Positions 61,665 through 64,000 of a stretch of DNA of 64,000 bases are shown one piece after another. The notes beneath the pieces were generated by a model. The model worked only from the letters and a program-made list of their open reading frames with translations, did no database searches and was not told the DNA's origin. This stretch comes from an uncultured Clostridia bacterium (GTDB lineage Bacteria; Bacillota; Clostridia; TANB77; CAG-508). The position numbers and the translations under genes were made by a program. Each line of letters opens with the position of its first letter. Within the stretch, counting starts at the first letter, position 1. The stretch is taken from the NCBI GenBank assembly GCA_934167685.1, contig CAKPLQ010000001.1, forward strand, positions 30,067 through 94,066. Direction: 5' to 3'.

Positions 61665-62433
61665 ACAAATTTATTATTATAAAGATGAATTAAATGATGA
61701 ATTTTCAGGAGCAGAAATCACACCAAGGATTATAGATGAGAACTATAAATACATCCACAAAAATCCTTTGTGGGATTTTTGTTCTTTTTTATTACAAAAT
61801 GTGATAAGTATGCCAATAAAACTTATTTATGGAAAATTTAAGCTAAAAATAAAATATATAGGAAAAGAAAAATTAAAGCCATATAAAAAAGATGCTTATT
61901 TTGTATATGTAAATCATACACAAGTATTTGCAGATGTTTTTATTCCAAGTTTGCCAATGTATCCTAAAAGAAACCATTTTATTGTAAATCCAGAGAATGT
62001 TTCGATGAAGTTTTTAGGAAATTCTATTCAATTACTTGGGGCAATACCAATTCCTAATAATAAAAATGGAATGAAAAATTTTATAAATGCAATAGAAACA
62101 CATATTGATAAAGGTCATCCGATAACAATTTATCCAGAAGCACACATTTGGCCATTTTATACAAAGATAAGATCATTTAAAGCGGTGTCATTTAAGTATC
62201 CGGTTCAATATAAAAAGCCTACATTTTGTATGACGAATACATATCAGAGCTATGGAAAGAATAACGACAAAGTTAAGATGGTTACATATATTGATGGCCC
62301 ATTTTTTCCAAAAGATGGATTAAGTCTACAAGAGCAAAAACATAATTTAAGAAATCAGGTTTATAATTGTATGGTTGAAAGAAGTAAAAATAGTAATATA
62401 GAAGTAATTAAGTATAAAAGAATAGATAAATAA
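61651..62433 (+). CDS. PlsC-like lysophospholipid/glycolipid acyltransferase
   Basis: A 260-residue acyltransferase related to 1-acyl-glycerol-3-phosphate acyltransferases. The catalytic H-x4-D is in VNHTQVFADVF near residue 90. PITIYPEAHIWPFYTKIRSFKAVSFKYPV corresponds to the family's PEGTRS-like motif but with Ala-His. A hydrophobic patch FLLQNVISMPIKLIY near residue 44 may touch the membrane. The gene overlaps the GT8-acyltransferase fusion by 14 bases, so translation is coupled. With two acyltransferase domains and two GT8 domains in a row, the module probably builds a diacylated glycolipid. The canonical PlsC of phospholipid synthesis is likely elsewhere. Confidence 0.82.
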   Translation: MKKSKQIYYYKDELNDEFSGAEITPRIIDENYKYIHKNPLWDFCSFLLQNVISMPIKLIYGKFKLKIKYIGKEKLKPYKKDAYFVYVNHTQVFADVFIPSLPMYPKRNHFIVNPENVSMKFLGNSIQLLGAIPIPNNKNGMKNFINAIETHIDKGHPITIYPEAHIWPFYTKIRSFKAVSFKYPVQYKKPTFCMTNTYQSYGKNNDKVKMVTYIDGPFFPKDGLSLQEQKHNLRNQVYNCMVERSKNSNIEVIKYKRIDK

Positions 62434-62479
62434 TACAGGACAACTAAAAATAAGATTACATTATTATAATGAAACAAAT

Positions 62480-62509
62480 AAAACCTAGGCTACAGTGAAC
62501 CTAGGTTTT
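62480..62509. terminator. Bidirectional terminator between the acyltransferase and mgtC
   Basis: AAAACCTAGG (62480-62489) pairs with CCTAGGTTTT (62500-62509) around a 10-base loop, with A-runs on one side and T-runs on the other. It can serve both converging genes. Confidence 0.88.
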
Positions 62510-63194
62510 ATTCTTCAATGACCTCAAAAACATTTTCTAATAAAGAAATATTCTTTAAAAGTTGATTTTTGTTAAAACCTTTTTTATTATAATGGCAAAC
62601 GATTTTTAAAGTTACAGAATCTTCTTCATTATCAAGTTCATCAGTTTTCTTTAGTTGTTTAATATCTATATTATAATTGCTTAAAAGTTTTTCAATCTTA
62701 GTTAAGGTTTCATCAACATTTTGAGAAATTTCTACTTGCAAATCTAATAAATCAAAATGGTCTAATTTATCAGAAAATTTATAAGAATAAGAAAGTATTA
62801 TATAAACAATAAGAGTAGTAACTATTCCACCTAAATAAAAGCCTGCGCCAATGCTTAAGCCGATACAAGTAACTGCCAAAAGACCTGCAGCAGTGGTTAA
62901 CCCTTTAACATTAACACCATCCCTTAAAATTGTTCCGGCGCCTATAAAACCTATTCCTGATAATAGTTGTGCTGGAATTCTTGATGGGTCAATATCGTAT
63001 GCTTTTGACATATATTCTCCACAAAGCATAATTAATACTGAACTTATACCAACTAATGCATGAGTCCTAAATCCTGCTGGTTTGCTCCAAGATGACCTTT
63101 CTAAACCTATAATTCCTGCTAAAATGAAACCTAATACTAATTTTATAATTGCTTGAAAGCCAAATGAATTAAAAAAGTTTAATATAGAATCCAT
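62508..63194 (-). CDS. MgtC/SapB family membrane protein
   Basis: A 228-residue inner-membrane protein of the MgtC/SapB family, linked in other bacteria to Mg2+ starvation, intramacrophage survival and control of F-ATPase. The N-terminal half has five helices with the diagnostic LGFILAGIIGLERSSWSKPAGFRTHALVGISSVLIML, then LLSGIGFIGAGTILRDGVNVKGLTTAAGLLAVTCIGLSIGAG. The last 85 residues form a soluble, ACT-like domain (LQVEISQNVDETLTKIEKLLSNY). AAAGGGG precedes the ATG. It is transcribed alone from a strong minus-strand promoter. The exact function in this organism is unknown. Confidence 0.93.
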   Translation of the reverse strand: MDSILNFFNSFGFQAIIKLVLGFILAGIIGLERSSWSKPAGFRTHALVGISSVLIMLCGEYMSKAYDIDPSRIPAQLLSGIGFIGAGTILRDGVNVKGLTTAAGLLAVTCIGLSIGAGFYLGGIVTTLIVYIILSYSYKFSDKLDHFDLLDLQVEISQNVDETLTKIEKLLSNYNIDIKQLKKTDELDNEEDSVTLKIVCHYNKKGFNKNQLLKNISLLENVFEVIEE

Positions 63195-63242
63195 ATAAAT
63201 CCCCTTTCTATATATTTATGAATATTAAATAATAACTATACT

Positions 63243-63271
63243 ATTATAGCATAATGTATAAAATATTGCAA
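63243..63271 (-). promoter_or_regulatory. Promoter of the mgtC-like gene (minus strand)
   Basis: Read on the minus strand: TTGCAA (63266-63271), 17-base spacer, TATAAT (63243-63248), with TGC just before the -10 making an extended -10. No obvious Mg2+ riboswitch was recognised in the short leader of about 40 bases. Confidence 0.75.
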
Positions 63272-63302
63272 AATAAATTGGCGAGCAGTCCACGTGTAAA
63301 AT

Positions 63303-63331
63303 TTGCAATTTTATGTAGAATATGATATAAT
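63303..63331 (+). promoter_or_regulatory. Promoter of the small membrane protein gene
   Basis: TTGCAA (63303-63308), 17-base spacer, TATAAT (63326-63331). It diverges from the mgtC promoter and lies 82 bases before the start codon at 63413. Confidence 0.65.
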
Positions 63332-63412
63332 TATATATGATGAACAGTTTTTACTCCGTTTCATCAGTGGAAAAGAGACAACAAAGGACGTTAATACGCA
63401 GGAGGAGAAAAA

Positions 63413-63700
63413 ATGAAAAAATTACTTACAACATTAGGCAAAGTATTCCAAATATTGGCAATGGGCATTGGATTAATCGGCTATTTTGTGATATTTATAG
63501 TAATATGGCAGAAATTAGACTGGATTCAAGAAGGTTTATTTGCGTTTGGCAACCAAGTACAAGACCCAATATTGTGCTTTATTTGTTTAGTAATTAGTCT
63601 GATACTTTGGTTTTTGTATCAGATGATAATCGTTATCATTTTTATACTACCACTTGCTTTTATAAAAGAGTGGATAGAGAGGAATGATGAACATAAGTAA
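63413..63700 (+). CDS. Small two-helix membrane protein, unknown function
   Basis: A 95-residue protein that I cannot assign. It has two or three hydrophobic segments: ILAMGIGLIGYFVIFIVIW near residues 14-32, and ILCFICLVISLILWFLYQMIIVIIFILPLAF from about 53 to 83. They are separated by a short loop with LDWIQEGLFAFGNQVQD, and the ends are charged (KK at the start, KEWIERNDEHK at the end). A very strong GGAGGAG site precedes the ATG. Own promoter and terminator show that it is a real, independent gene. Confidence 0.65.
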   Translation: MKKLLTTLGKVFQILAMGIGLIGYFVIFIVIWQKLDWIQEGLFAFGNQVQDPILCFICLVISLILWFLYQMIIVIIFILPLAFIKEWIERNDEHK

Positions 63701-63707
63701 GTAAAAG

Positions 63708-63738
63708 ACAGAGTATGTAATTCATACTCTGTTTTTTT
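63708..63738 (+). terminator. Rho-independent terminator of the small membrane protein gene
   Basis: ACAGAGTATG (63708-63717) pairs with CATACTCTGT (63723-63732), followed by six or more Ts. Confidence 0.88.
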
Positions 63739-63850
63739 ATTTTTGGTTTAACAAATGTGTTTGTAAAAGAGTTTAAAACTTTAGCTTAGCATAATGTAAT
63801 TAGTGTCAAGAAGTTTCGGAAAATAATCCAATAATATAATAAATTTTTTT

Positions 63851-63886
63851 GAAACATAAAGATATAAAAAAGTATCTTTATGTTTC
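63851..63886. other. Perfect 14-bp stem-loop overlapping the end of a minus-strand gene
   Basis: GAAACATAAAGATA (63851-63864) pairs with TATCTTTATGTTTC (63873-63886) around an 8-base loop. The right arm contains the stop and last codons of the minus-strand gene. On the minus strand the stem is followed by As, not Ts, so it is not a classical terminator there. Confidence 0.6.
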
Positions 63887-64000
63887 ATTTTCTATGATAT
63901 CATTAAGTGAAATATCATGAGAGATACTATTTAATATAGTATAAGTACCAGTTTTTAAACCATTATTTAAAACAGGAATATTATGAAGTTTATCTTGAGT
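63878..64000 (-). CDS. C-terminal fragment of an unidentified protein (5' end outside window)
   Basis: On the minus strand a frame enters from the right edge and runs for 40 codons, TQDKLHNIPVLNNGLKTGTYTILNSISHDISL..., ending NDIIENET and a TAA at 63878-63880. Codon use fits the genome. The visible piece is too short to name a family. A perfect stem-loop overlaps its stop codon. Confidence 0.5.
   Translation of the reverse strand, partial: TQDKLHNIPVLNNGLKTGTYTILNSISHDISLNDIIENET

Noticed and set aside
63337..63597. 86-codon frame overlapping the small membrane protein gene
   Set aside because: Its start lacks a ribosome binding site. The GGAGGAG site serves the ATG at 63413 in the other frame, whose product has a sensible membrane pattern.

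Overview
The window is low-GC, tightly packed bacterial DNA read with the standard code (TGA is used as a stop, for example at the end of the glycosyltransferase gene at 394-1401). An alpha/beta-type small acid-soluble spore protein, SpoIVB and SpoIIM, a T-box leader before glyQS, and strong AAGGAGG-type ribosome binding sites point to an endospore-forming member of the Clostridia. The species cannot be fixed from the sequence; the overall look (SUMF1-like surface protein, Rpn-type nuclease, many small membrane proteins of unknown role) fits an uncultured gut or host-associated lineage.

Layout. 1-9670 is the distal part of an exopolysaccharide/capsule operon: two GT2 transferases, a GT11 fucosyltransferase, a GT4 transferase, a Wzy-like polymerase, a frameshifted Wzx-like flippase, a UDP-glucuronate epimerase, UDP-glucose dehydrogenase and an LCP-family attachment enzyme. 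9834-11312 holds a spore protein gene and a HAD phosphatase whose 3' end has been rewritten by short palindromic repeats. 11440-21974 is a Tad-like/type IV filament-like assembly locus: a CpaB-like SAF protein, two MinD/TadZ-like proteins with unusual P-loops, a TadA/CpaF ATPase, one long protein that looks like TadB fused to TadC, and six small single-helix proteins, four of which start with the same MEN...AL.IA sequence and lack a classical prepilin leader. 22069-31443 is housekeeping and sporulation: spoIVB, trmB, tRNA-Trp, an M23 peptidase, rqcH, T-box plus glyQS, glmM. 31573-45147 carries a double-OB protein, ftsY, a UPF0182 protein, a FemAB-like transferase, alr, a DUF1189 protein, ftsH, a degenerate HD-GYP protein, a PHP/endonuclease Q-like protein, spoIIM and xerD. 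45243-46204 is a PssD/PssE (Alg14/Alg13-like) pair. 46205-49615 is an accessory patch with a MITE-like inverted-repeat element, an Rpn-family nuclease, a structured leader and a secreted C-type-lectin-fold (SUMF1-like) protein whose last 60 codons look like the variable region of a diversity-generating retroelement target. 49863-55211 is a division/cell-wall block: ftsE, ftsX, two coiled-coil M23 hydrolases and a CtpA protease. It is followed by pgsA, greA, lexA, a GH18 protein and a GT8 / GT8-acyltransferase / acyltransferase glycolipid-like module (59022-62433), then an MgtC gene on the minus strand and a small membrane protein.

Two things stand out. First, 13 copies of a GC-rich 31-bp palindromic element with an invariant GGGACCGGTTCT core lie at gene borders between 10.2 and 45.2 kb, four times as closely spaced inverted pairs. 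Second, the Tad-like locus is stripped down: there is no prepilin peptidase, and a tandem family of pilin-like proteins begins directly with the hydrophobic helix. These, the DGR-like variable tail and the GT8-acyltransferase fusion are the best candidates for undescribed biology. All functional calls are from reading motifs by eye; no database search was run.
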